A DNA stretch of 64,000 nucleotides from Lactiplantibacillus fabifermentans DSM 21115 (GCF_000498955.2 NZ_AYGX02000032.1:1-64000); one strand, 5' to 3'. Positions 32,119-41,167 are shown, counted from the stretch's first letter. Made by a program: numbers and translations. Notes: generated by a model not told the origin, from the letters alone.

Positions 32119-33584
32119 TGGACAATACTAATAGCGGGAATGCCTTTAGCAACTTCATTAATAACAAAGTATTACCACCGATTATGAAATTCGTTAACAC
32201 GAAACCGGTGAAAGCTTTACAAGATGGGATGGTTTACGCCCTCCCCTTCATCATTATCGGGTCAGTGTTCTTAATCTTATCAAACATTCCGATTGCCTCA
32301 GTCGCCGCGGCTGTAAAAGCTTCCGGCTGGTCGGCATTCTTTAACCAAGCTTATACCGTTACTTTTGGGATCATGTCATTGTGGGCCGCCGTTGGGATCG
32401 CCTACGTGTATGTCCGCAATGAAGGCTATGAAGCGTTACCTGCTGGATTAACTTCCATGGCGACCTTCTTACTCTTACAAACTTTGAACATCGCTAACCC
32501 ACTCGTGGCAACGATGGGCAAAGCCGGTACTGGGATTACGAACGCCGCTGGTAAAGTGGTCATGTCGGGTGCCGATGTTTCATCAAATATCGACAAATTA
32601 CCAAGTGCTTTACGGGCCTTTGTTGAATCACCAGTCACTGGGGTTATCAACATTACTTGGCTAGGTGGTCAAGGGATGGTTGCCGCGATCTTAGTTGGGA
32701 TTCTCGTTGGTTGGGCTTACTCTTCAATGATTCGCGCCGGCTGGAAGATTACCTTGCCAGAACAAGTGCCATCAAGTGTTGCTAACCAATTTACCGCGAT
32801 GATTCCTGCCGGGGTTATCTTGACTGGTTCAATGCTCATTTACGCCGCTTTCAGCGCTTTAGGCAATACCGATGTTTTGCAATTTATCTATAAAGTTTTA
32901 CAAACCCCATTACAAGGGTTATCAGATTCTTTAGGTGGCGCCTTAGTCATCGCCTTCTTAGTACCATTCTTCTGGTTCTTTGGGGTCCATGGTGGGTTAA
33001 TCATGGGAGCCATCACCAGTGGGTTGTTAATTCCTAACACTTTCGATAACGCCGCTTTGTACCATGCCGGCAAATTGACGGTTGCTAACGGTGCCCACAT
33101 TGTTACGAACGAATTTTACAACAACTTCATTAACTTAACTGGTTCCGGGATTACGATCGGGTTAGTTATCTTTACGTTGTTTGCCGCTAAATCAGTACAA
33201 TTCAAGACCATTGGGAAGATTGAATTAGTTCCAGCGCTCTTTAACATTAACGAACCATTCTTGTTCGGGTTACCAATCGTTATGAACCCATTCTTAGCGA
33301 TTCCATTCTTCTTAACACCCGTTATCGTAGCGTTATCAACTTACTTGGTCATTTACTTTGGGATTGTACCACCGCTCAACGGGTTCGCCGCACCATGGAC
33401 GACACCGGCGATTATTTCCGGGTTCCTAATTGGTGGTTGGAAGATGGCCATCTGGCAAACAATTACGTTGATTATGTCCGTTGGGATTTACTTCCCATTT
33501 GCTAAGAAGTACGATGCCGTCCTAACGAAGCAAGAAGCTGAAAAAGAAGCCGCTGAAGCAGCTGGCGACACGGCAACGAACTAG
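32118..33584 (+). CDS. PTS EIIC, cellobiose/lactose family
   Basis: 488 aa, about ten helices: N-terminal KPVKALQDGMVYALPFIIIGSVFLIL, substrate loop VPFFWFFGVHGGLIMGA, and ALFNINEPFLFGLPIVMNP with the complete NEP motif. Membrane-embedded sugar permease of the beta-glucoside PTS. About 60 residues longer than the EIIC at 10109-11386, mainly from an extra loop (residues ~120-175). Overlaps the GH1 stop and is followed after 25 bp by EIIB. Confidence 0.9.
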   Translation: MDNTNSGNAFSNFINNKVLPPIMKFVNTKPVKALQDGMVYALPFIIIGSVFLILSNIPIASVAAAVKASGWSAFFNQAYTVTFGIMSLWAAVGIAYVYVRNEGYEALPAGLTSMATFLLLQTLNIANPLVATMGKAGTGITNAAGKVVMSGADVSSNIDKLPSALRAFVESPVTGVINITWLGGQGMVAAILVGILVGWAYSSMIRAGWKITLPEQVPSSVANQFTAMIPAGVILTGSMLIYAAFSALGNTDVLQFIYKVLQTPLQGLSDSLGGALVIAFLVPFFWFFGVHGGLIMGAITSGLLIPNTFDNAALYHAGKLTVANGAHIVTNEFYNNFINLTGSGITIGLVIFTLFAAKSVQFKTIGKIELVPALFNINEPFLFGLPIVMNPFLAIPFFLTPVIVALSTYLVIYFGIVPPLNGFAAPWTTPAIISGFLIGGWKMAIWQTITLIMSVGIYFPFAKKYDAVLTKQEAEKEAAEAAGDTATN

Positions 33585-33609
33585 GTTTAGTTGAAAGGAT
33601 CCAAGTATC

Positions 33610-33936
33610 ATGGCTGAAAAAACAATTATGTTAGCCTGCTCCGCAGGGATGTCAACGTCGCTACTAGTTTCAAAAATGCAAGCGGCCGCTAAAGCCGATG
33701 GTGTCGATTATCATATCTTCGCCACCGCCGCTTCCGATATCGACCATCAATTAAACAGCGAGAATCATCCCGATGTTTTGTTGCTCGGCCCCCAAATCGG
33801 TTATATGGCTGCTGATATTAAAAAGAAGACCGATGCCGCTGGAATTCCAATGGCACCAATCAACATGCAAGATTACGGCATGATGAACGGCGAAAACGTC
33901 CTCACCACCGCTGAAAAATTAATGGGCGATAAGTAA
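33610..33936 (+). CDS. PTS EIIB, cellobiose type
   Basis: 108 aa cytoplasmic phosphotransfer protein. The phosphorylated Cys lies in IMLACSAGMSTSLLVSKM (about residue 10). VLLLGPQIGYMAADIK is the family's second motif. Takes phosphate from an EIIA that is not encoded in this window and passes it to the sugar in EIIC. It could also serve the orphan EIIC at 10.1 kb. Ribosome site GAAAGGA upstream. Confidence 0.92.
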   Translation: MAEKTIMLACSAGMSTSLLVSKMQAAAKADGVDYHIFATAASDIDHQLNSENHPDVLLLGPQIGYMAADIKKKTDAAGIPMAPINMQDYGMMNGENVLTTAEKLMGDK

Positions 33937-33949
33937 CCGCCCTAACTTA

Positions 33950-33998
33950 AAAAGGTCCGAACAAGCTAACCAGCGCAGTTAGCTTGCTCGGACCTTTT
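33950..33998 (+). terminator. Terminator of the GH1/PTS operon
   Basis: 21-bp stem from AAAAGGTCCGA to TCGGACCTTTT with one mismatch and a 7-nt loop, ending in four T. Confidence 0.85.
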
Positions 33999-34129
33999 GT
34001 TACTACTGATTAGTTGCCGCTTCCGGTCAGCAGTAATACAGCCGCGGTGGCGACCGGAATTGCTACGGACTCACAACGACAATTAAGCATTCACCGATAT
34101 TGGGAACGCCCAGCCAGCCCTTCTTCTTA

Positions 34130-35644
34130 TTATTTTAGTAGCCACTGTAATTGTTTCAAAGCGGCCTGATGATCCGTTGCGCTGTGTTGCGCGACGTAGT
34201 AATAGTTCAATGTTTCGAGCATCACCGCTTGCTGGGTGGCCGGTAATTGATACATCGTTTCAAAACGCGCCGTCAATGCGGTGGCATCAGCACTAGCAGC
34301 CACTTCGCGGTCACAGAACGTCCGTAACTCACGTTTGGTCAGTCGTTGCCGGGGCACAGGTTTTAAAGCGGGTTGAGCTTTTAATCGCCGGGCCAGTTTT
34401 TGTTGCATCGTCGCCGTCGCATGTTGTTGTAACCAGGCAGTAATCGTATCAGGCGTCGTTTGTTGCGCAAGCTGTTCAAACCAGGCCAATGACAAGGCAT
34501 GTCCCCAACGCGTGGATAACAGCCGCTCCCAATCCGTGCGCTGGGTGGCCGCTTGATGATAGTCCCAACCCCAACAACTATTAAAAATATCGTCGTAAAA
34601 ACGGGTCGTTTGCCGTTGGTCAAGTGCTTTTGTGACTTGATTTAGGTCAGCCACAAAATCACGATTGAGCATCGCTAACCGGCGCACTTGAATTTGGCCG
34701 GTTTGGGTATATTCAGTCACCATTAAGCCAAATTGGTACGCGTTCACTAATGGCCGGCTTGTCTGGGGGGCTTTTAACGCACTGAAGGCGGACTTAGCTG
34801 CCGCACGGTCGGGCCGGGTCACAATAATATCCGCCAACCGCCGTAAATACTGCCGATAAGCAGGACTTGTACGTAATTCATCGGCCGCTGATTGCACAGC
34901 TTGTTGCGCGGTCTGTTGTCGGTGATGTTGTACGGCGGTTTGTTGCTTAATTTCAGCTGCCTGCTTAGCTGCAATCACATCGGCTTCCACCTGAACTAAC
35001 GCTTGATACGTCGTTAAGCTCGGCTGTAACTCGTGTAAGGGTAACTGTTTCGTTTTACGTTTCAAATACGTCGTTACCGTCTGACTCGTCTGTTGACGAA
35101 CTTGGCGCGCTTGTGGCTGTTGCGCTCCGGGTAGCTCTGGGAACCATGGTTGCTTGAACATAATCGTTGGGACGGTCGGAACTTTAGCCGTCAACGTTTG
35201 ATATTGCGCCACCGCATAGAAATTATCTTCGGTCGTAATCACCATTAAATAGCGGGTTTCCGCGTTCATAAACTTCTTCACACATTCGGAACCCACGACG
35301 ATTTCTTGATGGTTATGTTTATTTTGGACGTGATATTCATAGCGGACCGGCTTATGGCATAACTCACAATGCGACCACTGTTGCCGACTATCACTAGGAT
35401 TGATGCCGTATGGTAAGGTGGCTAACAATTGCCATTCATGACTGCAAGTCGTTAACCAGTCGGCATGATCGTGCATAATCAAGTTCCGCACCGTATCTAA
35501 CAAGAAATCGCTATCCGCCTTAATCGTCACGTGTTCGCGTAATAAGCGACTAATTTGATTCAGTGAGGTCGCCCGCCGCGCCCGTTCACTTAAAATAAAG
35601 AACCGGTTTTCAGCCGGCGTAATTAAAGTCGTTGCTGCTGGCAA
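34130..35644 (-). CDS. Unknown large protein with N-terminal zinc-ribbon-like motif
   Basis: 504 aa, soluble. Residues ~65-130 hold HCELCHKPVRYEY ... EIVVGSECVKKFM, a Cys-rich motif seen in phage- and plasmid-type proteins where 'vGseCv' closes a zinc site. The rest is Gln/Ala/Thr-rich and helical, with a likely coiled coil around residues 215-250. The start appears to be TTG at 35644, with AAAGGGG 8 nt upstream. No catalytic motif recognised. Could be a nucleic-acid-binding protein. Function unknown. Confidence 0.6.
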   Translation of the reverse strand: MPAATTLITPAENRFFILSERARRATSLNQISRLLREHVTIKADSDFLLDTVRNLIMHDHADWLTTCSHEWQLLATLPYGINPSDSRQQWSHCELCHKPVRYEYHVQNKHNHQEIVVGSECVKKFMNAETRYLMVITTEDNFYAVAQYQTLTAKVPTVPTIMFKQPWFPELPGAQQPQARQVRQQTSQTVTTYLKRKTKQLPLHELQPSLTTYQALVQVEADVIAAKQAAEIKQQTAVQHHRQQTAQQAVQSAADELRTSPAYRQYLRRLADIIVTRPDRAAAKSAFSALKAPQTSRPLVNAYQFGLMVTEYTQTGQIQVRRLAMLNRDFVADLNQVTKALDQRQTTRFYDDIFNSCWGWDYHQAATQRTDWERLLSTRWGHALSLAWFEQLAQQTTPDTITAWLQQHATATMQQKLARRLKAQPALKPVPRQRLTKRELRTFCDREVAASADATALTARFETMYQLPATQQAVMLETLNYYYVAQHSATDHQAALKQLQWLLK

Positions 35645-35948
35645 ATTGTCAGCCCCTTTCGTTTAAAAAATACCTTTCTAGCATAGCACATATGTTCGCA
35701 TTTTCGACATTTTTTGTCACCGGCTGACTAATATTTATGTACAAATTAGCAATCTAATAGTTCATGTTAATCCACGGTAACAGGAACATGTCAAATGTAA
35801 AATTCGTAATCAAATCGTTAATTAGCCATCAATTCAACCGGCACTATTTTGGCTAAAAAATGCACCATTTTTGCGTCAACCACTAATAAAGGTGCTAAAC
35901 TATCTTCGTATCAAAGAAAGGTTTAACAACCTAAGGGGGATTATTGAT
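35645..35948. other. Intergenic region between divergent genes
   Basis: 304 bp between the zinc-ribbon gene (minus) and the AKKAT secreted protein (plus). On the plus strand TAAACT (35896-35901) may be a -10, with TTGCGT (35871-35876) as a -35 at an unusual 19-bp distance. No riboswitch, repeat or small ORF with ribosome site was found. Confidence 0.4.
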
Positions 35949-36818
35949 ATGAAAAAATTTAATACTGTTTTAGCAACTTTAGCTTTAGCATTACCAATGG
36001 CGGTCACCCCATTAGCACCAGCAGCAACTTTGCTCGCTAACGCCGCAACGACTAAAAAGGCCGCCACTTTAACTGGGACGGTCTCCAAAGCTAAAACATT
36101 AAAGAAGACTGATGTGCACGTTGATAAGAAGACTGCCACCGAAAATATCAGTTTCAGAGCAGATAGCAACGCTGCCACCGTCAGTGCACGTGCGACTAAG
36201 TTAGTGCCGAAGACGACTTACAAAGCCATCCATTCGGTCGCTTTCACCAGTCATCACAAGACTACCACTTACTACGAATTGACCAATACTAAGGGCGACT
36301 TCATCGGCTGGGCCCCCGCTAGCAAATTAGCTAAGGGTGCCGATACTGCCAAGAAGGCTACTGCTAAAAAAGCAACCGTCACGAAGGCGACTGCCAAAAA
36401 AGCAGCTACTAAGAAAGCGACTGCTAAGAAAGCGACTGCTAAGAAAGCGACCGCTAAGAAAGCAACCGCTAAGAAAACAACTAAGCGGACCACTAAAAAA
36501 GCAGTTAAAAAATTAACGACTAAAAAAGGCACTAAGAAGACCGCCAACAAACCGACGAAATTCTTAGCAGCTGGCAAAGCCACGACTATCAAGAAAGCCT
36601 ACACTGCTAAAAAGGCAGGAACCGTTTATCACCTTTCATTTTCCGCTGATCAAGGTTCCGCAACCGCCGTTAAGACTGGGACGTTGAAGACTGGTCGGCA
36701 TTACACCGCGATTCGTGCTTGGAATGCCAAGACCAGCGCTAAGGCGAGCGCTCACAACTACGTTTACCTTGAAGGCAATGGCTGGACCGCTACTGGCAAC
36801 CTCAAAGCAACCAAATAG
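35949..36818 (+). CDS. Secreted cationic protein with AKKAT repeats
   Basis: 289 aa. Sec signal peptide MKKFNTVLATLALALPMAVTP... with a likely cleavage after ANA (about residue 33). Two similar ~60-residue beta-rich modules (ISFRADSNAATVSARATKLVPKTTYKA..., and YHLSFSADQGSATAVKTGTLKTGRHYTA...) flank a Lys/Ala/Thr linker of AKKAT-type repeats (about residues 135-205). The charge suggests electrostatic binding to teichoic acid or the cell surface. No LPXTG anchor. The start at 35949 follows AGGGGGA. The open frame extends further up without a ribosome site. Function unknown, adhesion or wall binding is a guess. Confidence 0.75.
   Translation: MKKFNTVLATLALALPMAVTPLAPAATLLANAATTKKAATLTGTVSKAKTLKKTDVHVDKKTATENISFRADSNAATVSARATKLVPKTTYKAIHSVAFTSHHKTTTYYELTNTKGDFIGWAPASKLAKGADTAKKATAKKATVTKATAKKAATKKATAKKATAKKATAKKATAKKTTKRTTKKAVKKLTTKKGTKKTANKPTKFLAAGKATTIKKAYTAKKAGTVYHLSFSADQGSATAVKTGTLKTGRHYTAIRAWNAKTSAKASAHNYVYLEGNGWTATGNLKATK
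36351..36485 (+). repeat. 15-nt tandem repeats encoding AKKAT
   Basis: Imperfect copies of a GCTAAGAAAGCGACT-like unit in frame within the secreted protein gene. The longest near-identical run is about 36415-36480. Copy number is likely to vary between strains by slippage. Confidence 0.8.
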
Positions 36819-36855
36819 CTTTTGTCCCACATTTCGGCCATAAATATTCGGAGAT

Positions 36856-36896
36856 ACAAAAAAGAGTTTGGAATTTTATCCCAAACTCTTTTTTGT
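36856..36896. terminator. Bidirectional terminator
   Basis: ACAAAAAAGAGTTTGG / CCAAACTCTTTTTTGT perfect 16-bp stem between the convergent AKKAT gene and oleate hydratase. Confidence 0.9.
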
Positions 36897-36911
36897 GCCC
36901 ACAATTAATGA

Positions 36912-38606
36912 CTAATCAAACATTTTCTTGGTTGCTTTCAACAAGGTCTTTGGATCCTTGTCATAACGTGGTGTCTTAACCAAGTTATCCATTGGTACCC
37001 CAGCGAAGTGATATGCAGCGATTTCACCAGAACGAACCGCACTTTGTTCCGTGAAGATCATTTGGTAAGGTTGTTCTGCAAATTCACCCGTGAAGGCTAA
37101 GTTAGTTGAATGCTTTGGTAAGACTTCTGGCCGGTCGGTCTTCGCCCGGTTGTTGAACAAGGCGGAAGCATATGGCATGTAAACTGGGATATTGTTAATA
37201 ATACTATCTAAGATTTCCTTTTCCTTATCCTTGATATTACCAGGACCAGGATCAACCTTGGATAATTGCCCAATTAATTCTTGCGCCATTTCCTTACCAG
37301 TCATCTTAATGTATGGCTTGTGAACGAACTCACCTTGACGCCGTGGATATAAGAAGTAGCCCCAAAGAACGGTTTCGTTAGGATTTTGCGTGGTGAAATG
37401 TGGTTGATGGTGAACCACGATCGACATGTTAACATCCTTTTGATTCAACGACGTGATTGGCGTGGTTGATAAGAAGGAGTTCAAGGCGTTCCCTGGTTCT
37501 TGGGTAGTAATCCGCACGATTTCGTTTAAGAACAAGTGGTCCTTAGTCGTCAACGTGAAGCTGACCCATTCACTCGCATTCCGATCGTTGAAGAATTTGT
37601 CCGGCGTCCCTAAGTTGTAGAAACGTTCCGTGGCTTTCTTCCAAAGCGCCGCACTGATCCCATATTCCATGTTTTCTGGTGCTGGCGTGTTGTAATCACC
37701 CATTGTTGCGGAGTCGGTAATTGACCCGTTAGTAAAGATTACAGCAGTGTCTTCATCGACTTCAACTTCTTGAGTTTCGCCGGATTCAACGTCTTTAACG
37801 ACTAAACCAGTAACGGTGATTTCGTCTTGCATGGCGGTGTCTTTAAACTTCCAGTCTTCAACGATCTTGTTGTCGATGAAAGTGACATTTTGGCCTTGTA
37901 AGTACTTGATCAATGGTTCAATCATACTTTCAAATTGGTTGTAGCGGGTCCGGTTAACCCCAACTAAATGTTCAATTTGGGTGAATTCATAAATCATTTG
38001 ATGCATGTAACGCCGGAGTTCTTGCGCTGAGCTTTGAACCCGGAACGCGAAGGTGGTTTCCCACATGTACCAGAAGTTTGTTTGGAACATGTGTGGATCA
38101 TCCTTGAAGTAGTCGGCAATCGTTACGTTGTCGAGTTTTTCTTCTTCGTTGTCAGGCATCATAATTAATTTTGTTAATAAAGCGCGGTCCTTGTTATTAA
38201 AACCAAGCTTACCGGCATTGATAATCCCTTTGCCACCTTGCAATAACCGCGCTTTGTCAAAGGTCCGATGCTTCGAGTCGAAGTCGCGGGTATCTTCAGC
38301 CGCGGTCATGCCAGGTTCCGTTGTTGATGGGATCCGGTCAAGTAATTCCATTAAATCGACATAGGTCCGATAGTTCAACATCCGGCCACCCCGAGCAACA
38401 TACCCGGTCGTGTTTTCCATTGGATGGTTCTTGTTCCAATATTCGTTCGTGAAATCGGTTGTTGAGCCACCATCGTTGGCCCCATGCATATCTACGCCAT
38501 AGAAGGTAATATCCTTACCGTCCCAATGGCCATCTTGAATCAAATACACTGCTGCGGCCATGTTTGATAGCCCAGCACCAATCATAATTGCTTTACTTTT
38601 AACCAT
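36912..38606 (-). CDS. ohyA: Oleate hydratase (myosin-cross-reactive antigen family)
   Basis: 564 aa. FAD Rossmann site KAIMIGAGLSNMAAAVYLI, then family blocks MENTTGYVARGGRMLNYRTYVDLMELL, RTFDKARLLQGGKGI, FWYMWETTFAFRVQSSAQELRRYMHQM and VHHQPHFTTQNP. Hydrates cis-9 double bonds of oleate/linoleate to 10-hydroxy acids, a detoxification step in lactobacilli (also the first step of CLA formation). FAD is structural. Start: GGGGGCG is 6-8 nt before the ATG at 38606. A TTG at 38621 overlaps it. Single gene with its own promoter and a cre-like box. Confidence 0.93.
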   Translation of the reverse strand: MVKSKAIMIGAGLSNMAAAVYLIQDGHWDGKDITFYGVDMHGANDGGSTTDFTNEYWNKNHPMENTTGYVARGGRMLNYRTYVDLMELLDRIPSTTEPGMTAAEDTRDFDSKHRTFDKARLLQGGKGIINAGKLGFNNKDRALLTKLIMMPDNEEEKLDNVTIADYFKDDPHMFQTNFWYMWETTFAFRVQSSAQELRRYMHQMIYEFTQIEHLVGVNRTRYNQFESMIEPLIKYLQGQNVTFIDNKIVEDWKFKDTAMQDEITVTGLVVKDVESGETQEVEVDEDTAVIFTNGSITDSATMGDYNTPAPENMEYGISAALWKKATERFYNLGTPDKFFNDRNASEWVSFTLTTKDHLFLNEIVRITTQEPGNALNSFLSTTPITSLNQKDVNMSIVVHHQPHFTTQNPNETVLWGYFLYPRRQGEFVHKPYIKMTGKEMAQELIGQLSKVDPGPGNIKDKEKEILDSIINNIPVYMPYASALFNNRAKTDRPEVLPKHSTNLAFTGEFAEQPYQMIFTEQSAVRSGEIAAYHFAGVPMDNLVKTPRYDKDPKTLLKATKKMFD

Positions 38607-38632
38607 AAATAACGCCCCCAAAAATTAGGATT

Positions 38633-38679
38633 TGATAACGCTTACAGGTACATTATACAACTTGGATACCGCTTGTCTA
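38633..38679 (-). promoter_or_regulatory. ohyA promoter with cre-like box at +1
   Basis: Minus strand: -35 TAGACA (38674-38679), 16-bp spacer, -10 TATAAT (38652-38657). The plus strand reads TGATAACGCTTACA (38633-38646), 13 of 14 to cre, right at the expected transcription start. Confidence 0.68.
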
Positions 38680-38811
38680 GTTTGAACTGAAAAAATTTAT
38701 TTATTTTCATAAAAACCTTGATAGCGACGGTCTTTTACCCTGATAAAGATTTTAATAAAAAACCGTTACCTGACCAATCTTCTAGTATAATAAGGCTATT
38801 AGGAGTGATTC

Positions 38812-39627
38812 ATGATGACACCTTATTTAATTTGTTCTGATATCGATGGGACGTTAATGATCAACCATACGACCTTAACGCCAACCACCCAACAAGTTTT
38901 ACAAGCTGTAATGGCACAAGGACATCAATTTTACATTGCCAGTGGGCGGATGTTGCCGTTAGCCCGGTATGCCGCCCAACAAATTGGGGGACCGGTAAAA
39001 ATTATCGCAGCCAACGGGGCCACCTTTGAACAAGGTTCAAAATTGGTCACGAGCCACTTAACTGCCGACCAATTAGACTTAATTTACGAAACCGTCCTTA
39101 GCAATAACTGCAAAGTTTTCTTCTTTGAAACTTGTCGCTTATACTACACGGGCGACCAAGCCCCTTATCAAGATGACGCAGCGCAGGCGAATGTCATTGA
39201 CATGCCCGATTTAAACGCCATGCCATTGATTGGCCCTGAATTTTTACCCAATCTAGCTGGTCATGTCACCAATGCGATTGCTTACGGCGATGCGGCCAAC
39301 TTAGCTTTAATTCGCAACACGTTAGCGCAACAAACCACTTTAAATTTATCCAGTTCTAATGACAACAACTTAGAAATCATTCCCCAAGGCGTCGATAAAG
39401 CGACAGCTATCACGGCGATTCAACAAGCCAGTGGCATTGACCAAGCCCATACTATCGTCTTTGGCGACGGCCTCAACGACTTAGGAATGTTCAAAGTCGC
39501 CGGCCACAGCGTTGCGATGGGCAATGCCGCTAATATTGTCAAAGAGGCTGCGACTGACGTGACCTTACCGAATACGGAAGATGGTGTCGCTAAGTTCTTA
39601 CAAGACTTCTTTAATGTAACCGTTTAG
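38812..39627 (+). CDS. HAD-superfamily (Cof/IIB) sugar-phosphate phosphatase
   Basis: 271 aa. Motif I ICSDIDGTLM (nucleophile Asp), motif II IASGRMLPLA, and the closing motif FGDGLNDLGMFKVAGHSVAMGNA. The cap between is Cof type IIB. Dephosphorylates sugar phosphates, flavin or pyridoxal phosphates. Exact substrate unknown. Ribosome site TAGGAG, two adjacent ATGs. Confidence 0.88.
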   Translation: MMTPYLICSDIDGTLMINHTTLTPTTQQVLQAVMAQGHQFYIASGRMLPLARYAAQQIGGPVKIIAANGATFEQGSKLVTSHLTADQLDLIYETVLSNNCKVFFFETCRLYYTGDQAPYQDDAAQANVIDMPDLNAMPLIGPEFLPNLAGHVTNAIAYGDAANLALIRNTLAQQTTLNLSSSNDNNLEIIPQGVDKATAITAIQQASGIDQAHTIVFGDGLNDLGMFKVAGHSVAMGNAANIVKEAATDVTLPNTEDGVAKFLQDFFNVTV

Positions 39628-39656
39628 CATCATAATTGCTACGATTCACGTGCGGG

Positions 39657-39697
39657 TCAAAATTGTTTAAGCAAGCCTTAAACAATTTTGACTTTTT
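39657..39697 (+). terminator. Terminator after the HAD phosphatase
   Basis: TCAAAATTGTTTAAG / CTTAAACAATTTTGA perfect 15-bp stem, loop CAAGC, then CTTTTTTT. Confidence 0.9.
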
Positions 39698-39772
39698 TTA
39701 TGGATTTGTCAGGCACCGCCGATCCGCGTTAAGATGAACCAGAACATTTTAGAGAGGAATTGATGATTCGTT

Positions 39773-40447
39773 TTGCAACCCGCTAGTTCCAGTTCTAACA
39801 CTTTACCCGTCCGTATCGGCGCACTGATTTTTAGCCTCGTCTTAAACGCGTGCGGTAATTCATTATGTATTACTTCCAATGTCGGCAGCGGCATCTGGAC
39901 GGCCGCCGCGGTTAATATGCACGCGGCCTTGGGCTTGGATGTCGGTTTATTACTATTTATCGTCGGCCTAATCAATGCTGTGACCAATCAAATCCTGATT
40001 CGTCGCATCGACGTACCGCGTTTCGTCGGCGAAATCATCTTCGTGCTATTTTTCAGCTATTTCGTAGACATTTTCACCGCGGCGTTCACGCTAATCGGGA
40101 TTCCGAAATTACCGTGGTTGATTCGCATGTTGATTTCAATACTAGGCGTTTCAACTTTTTGTGTCGCCATTTCAATTTATCAACGGGCGAATATTTTCAT
40201 GCATCCTAACGACGATACGACCAACATTTTGCGGTTTATGTATTTGAAGGGCAACGCCACCGCCTCACAGTTAATCGACTTCATGCCCCCGATTATCATC
40301 ATGAGCATTACTTGGGGCTTCACGCACCAAGTCTTAGCCGTCAATATCGGGACGATTTATTCATTTTTCATGAATGGTATCTTAATCGAGACCGCCGACC
40401 GGCTCGTCTTTCCTAAGCTCGTGCATAATTTCAAATTTAAGCACTGA
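39773..40447 (+). CDS. YczE/DUF6198-like membrane protein, irregular N-terminus
   Basis: About 224 aa, five or six helices (IGALIFSLVLNACGNSLCITSNVGSGIWTAAAVN; PWLIRMLISILGVSTFCVAIS). Resembles the YczE/YitT-type integral membrane proteins of unknown role. The only in-frame start is a TTG at 39773, about 14 nt from GAGAGGA. A well-placed ATG at 39763 opens MIRFATR and stops after seven codons. A one-base change near 39784 would join the two, so an N-terminal frame disruption is possible. Confidence 0.65.
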   Translation: MQPASSSSNTLPVRIGALIFSLVLNACGNSLCITSNVGSGIWTAAAVNMHAALGLDVGLLLFIVGLINAVTNQILIRRIDVPRFVGEIIFVLFFSYFVDIFTAAFTLIGIPKLPWLIRMLISILGVSTFCVAISIYQRANIFMHPNDDTTNILRFMYLKGNATASQLIDFMPPIIIMSITWGFTHQVLAVNIGTIYSFFMNGILIETADRLVFPKLVHNFKFKH

Positions 40448-40471
40448 TGCCAGACGCCCGTTTTACCAGCC

Positions 40472-40511
40472 AAAAAAATCCGCCGATGATTTTCATCAGG
40501 CGGATTTTTTT
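40472..40511. terminator. Bidirectional terminator
   Basis: AAAAAAATCCGCC / GGCGGATTTTTTT with inner ATGA/TCAT. Lies between the convergent YczE-like and nucleoside deoxyribosyltransferase genes. Confidence 0.88.
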
Positions 40512-40540
40512 ATTATCTTATTTTGACGGTTCATTCAACT

Positions 40541-40996
40541 TTAGCGAATGGCCCCTTGATATTGGAAATCATCAGAAGTTGGATCTTGTAAAAAGGCTTT
40601 TAAATCAGTCATATTTTGAATCGTGGCTTTACCCGACTTGGCTAACATTACGTTAAACGTGCCGTCACCAAGGGTTTCTAAGTAGTAAGCAACCGGAATA
40701 TCTAAACCGTACGCGGTCCCAGTTTCCCAAATCGTCCCGGTATCGAAACCATCGACGACCGCCACGACTAACTTAGCTTGTTTTAAATGATCAACATTGT
40801 CGGCAAAAACGGCGTTCCGGTCAGCATCAGTCGCATCAGGCGTTAAGTCGATGCCATCCAAACGGGGGCTGTAATACGTCAACCCTAAGTCGTTCATCAA
40901 TTGTTCAATCTTCGCCAAGCGTTCTGGTTGTCCTTCAGTAAACCAAGGTCCCGCCAAATAAATTGCGGGGGTGTCACTTGCAATTCGGTTACTCAT
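40541..40996 (-). CDS. Nucleoside 2-deoxyribosyltransferase
   Basis: 151 aa, the length of the lactobacillus enzyme. AIYLAGPWFTEGQ forms the nucleotide site. DNVDHLKQAKLVVAVVDGFDTGTIWETGTAYGLDIPV contains the catalytic Glu (WETG). It swaps the base of 2'-deoxyribonucleosides via a covalent deoxyribosyl intermediate in purine/pyrimidine salvage. GAGG upstream of the ATG. Confidence 0.92.
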   Translation of the reverse strand: MSNRIASDTPAIYLAGPWFTEGQPERLAKIEQLMNDLGLTYYSPRLDGIDLTPDATDADRNAVFADNVDHLKQAKLVVAVVDGFDTGTIWETGTAYGLDIPVAYYLETLGDGTFNVMLAKSGKATIQNMTDLKAFLQDPTSDDFQYQGAIR

Positions 40997-41097
40997 CTCA
41001 TCAAGCCTCTTTCAATTCAATATTTATTCATTCTATCACGCTTTTAATCGCCGACAAAATGATAGATTTAATACGACCTAGCCTTGGACTAAGCACT

Positions 41098-41137
41098 AAA
41101 TGAGGGTCACCGTATATTGCAACAGTGACCCTCATTT
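41098..41137. terminator. Terminator after aldo/keto reductase 1
   Basis: AAATGAGGGTCAC / GTGACCCTCATTT perfect 13-bp stem, 14-nt loop, short T-tracts on both strands. Confidence 0.75.
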
Positions 41138-41167
41138 TGGTACGTTATTCAAATATCACGCTACGAT

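Noticed and set aside
36351-36485. Regular short repeats as a CRISPR array
   Set aside because: Repeats are 15 nt, contiguous and in frame, with no unique spacers.
36272-36592. 106-aa hydrophobic minus-strand ORF
   Set aside because: It is the antisense of the AKKAT repeats. AKKAT codons read backwards give FLAVA-type repeats, with no ribosome site.
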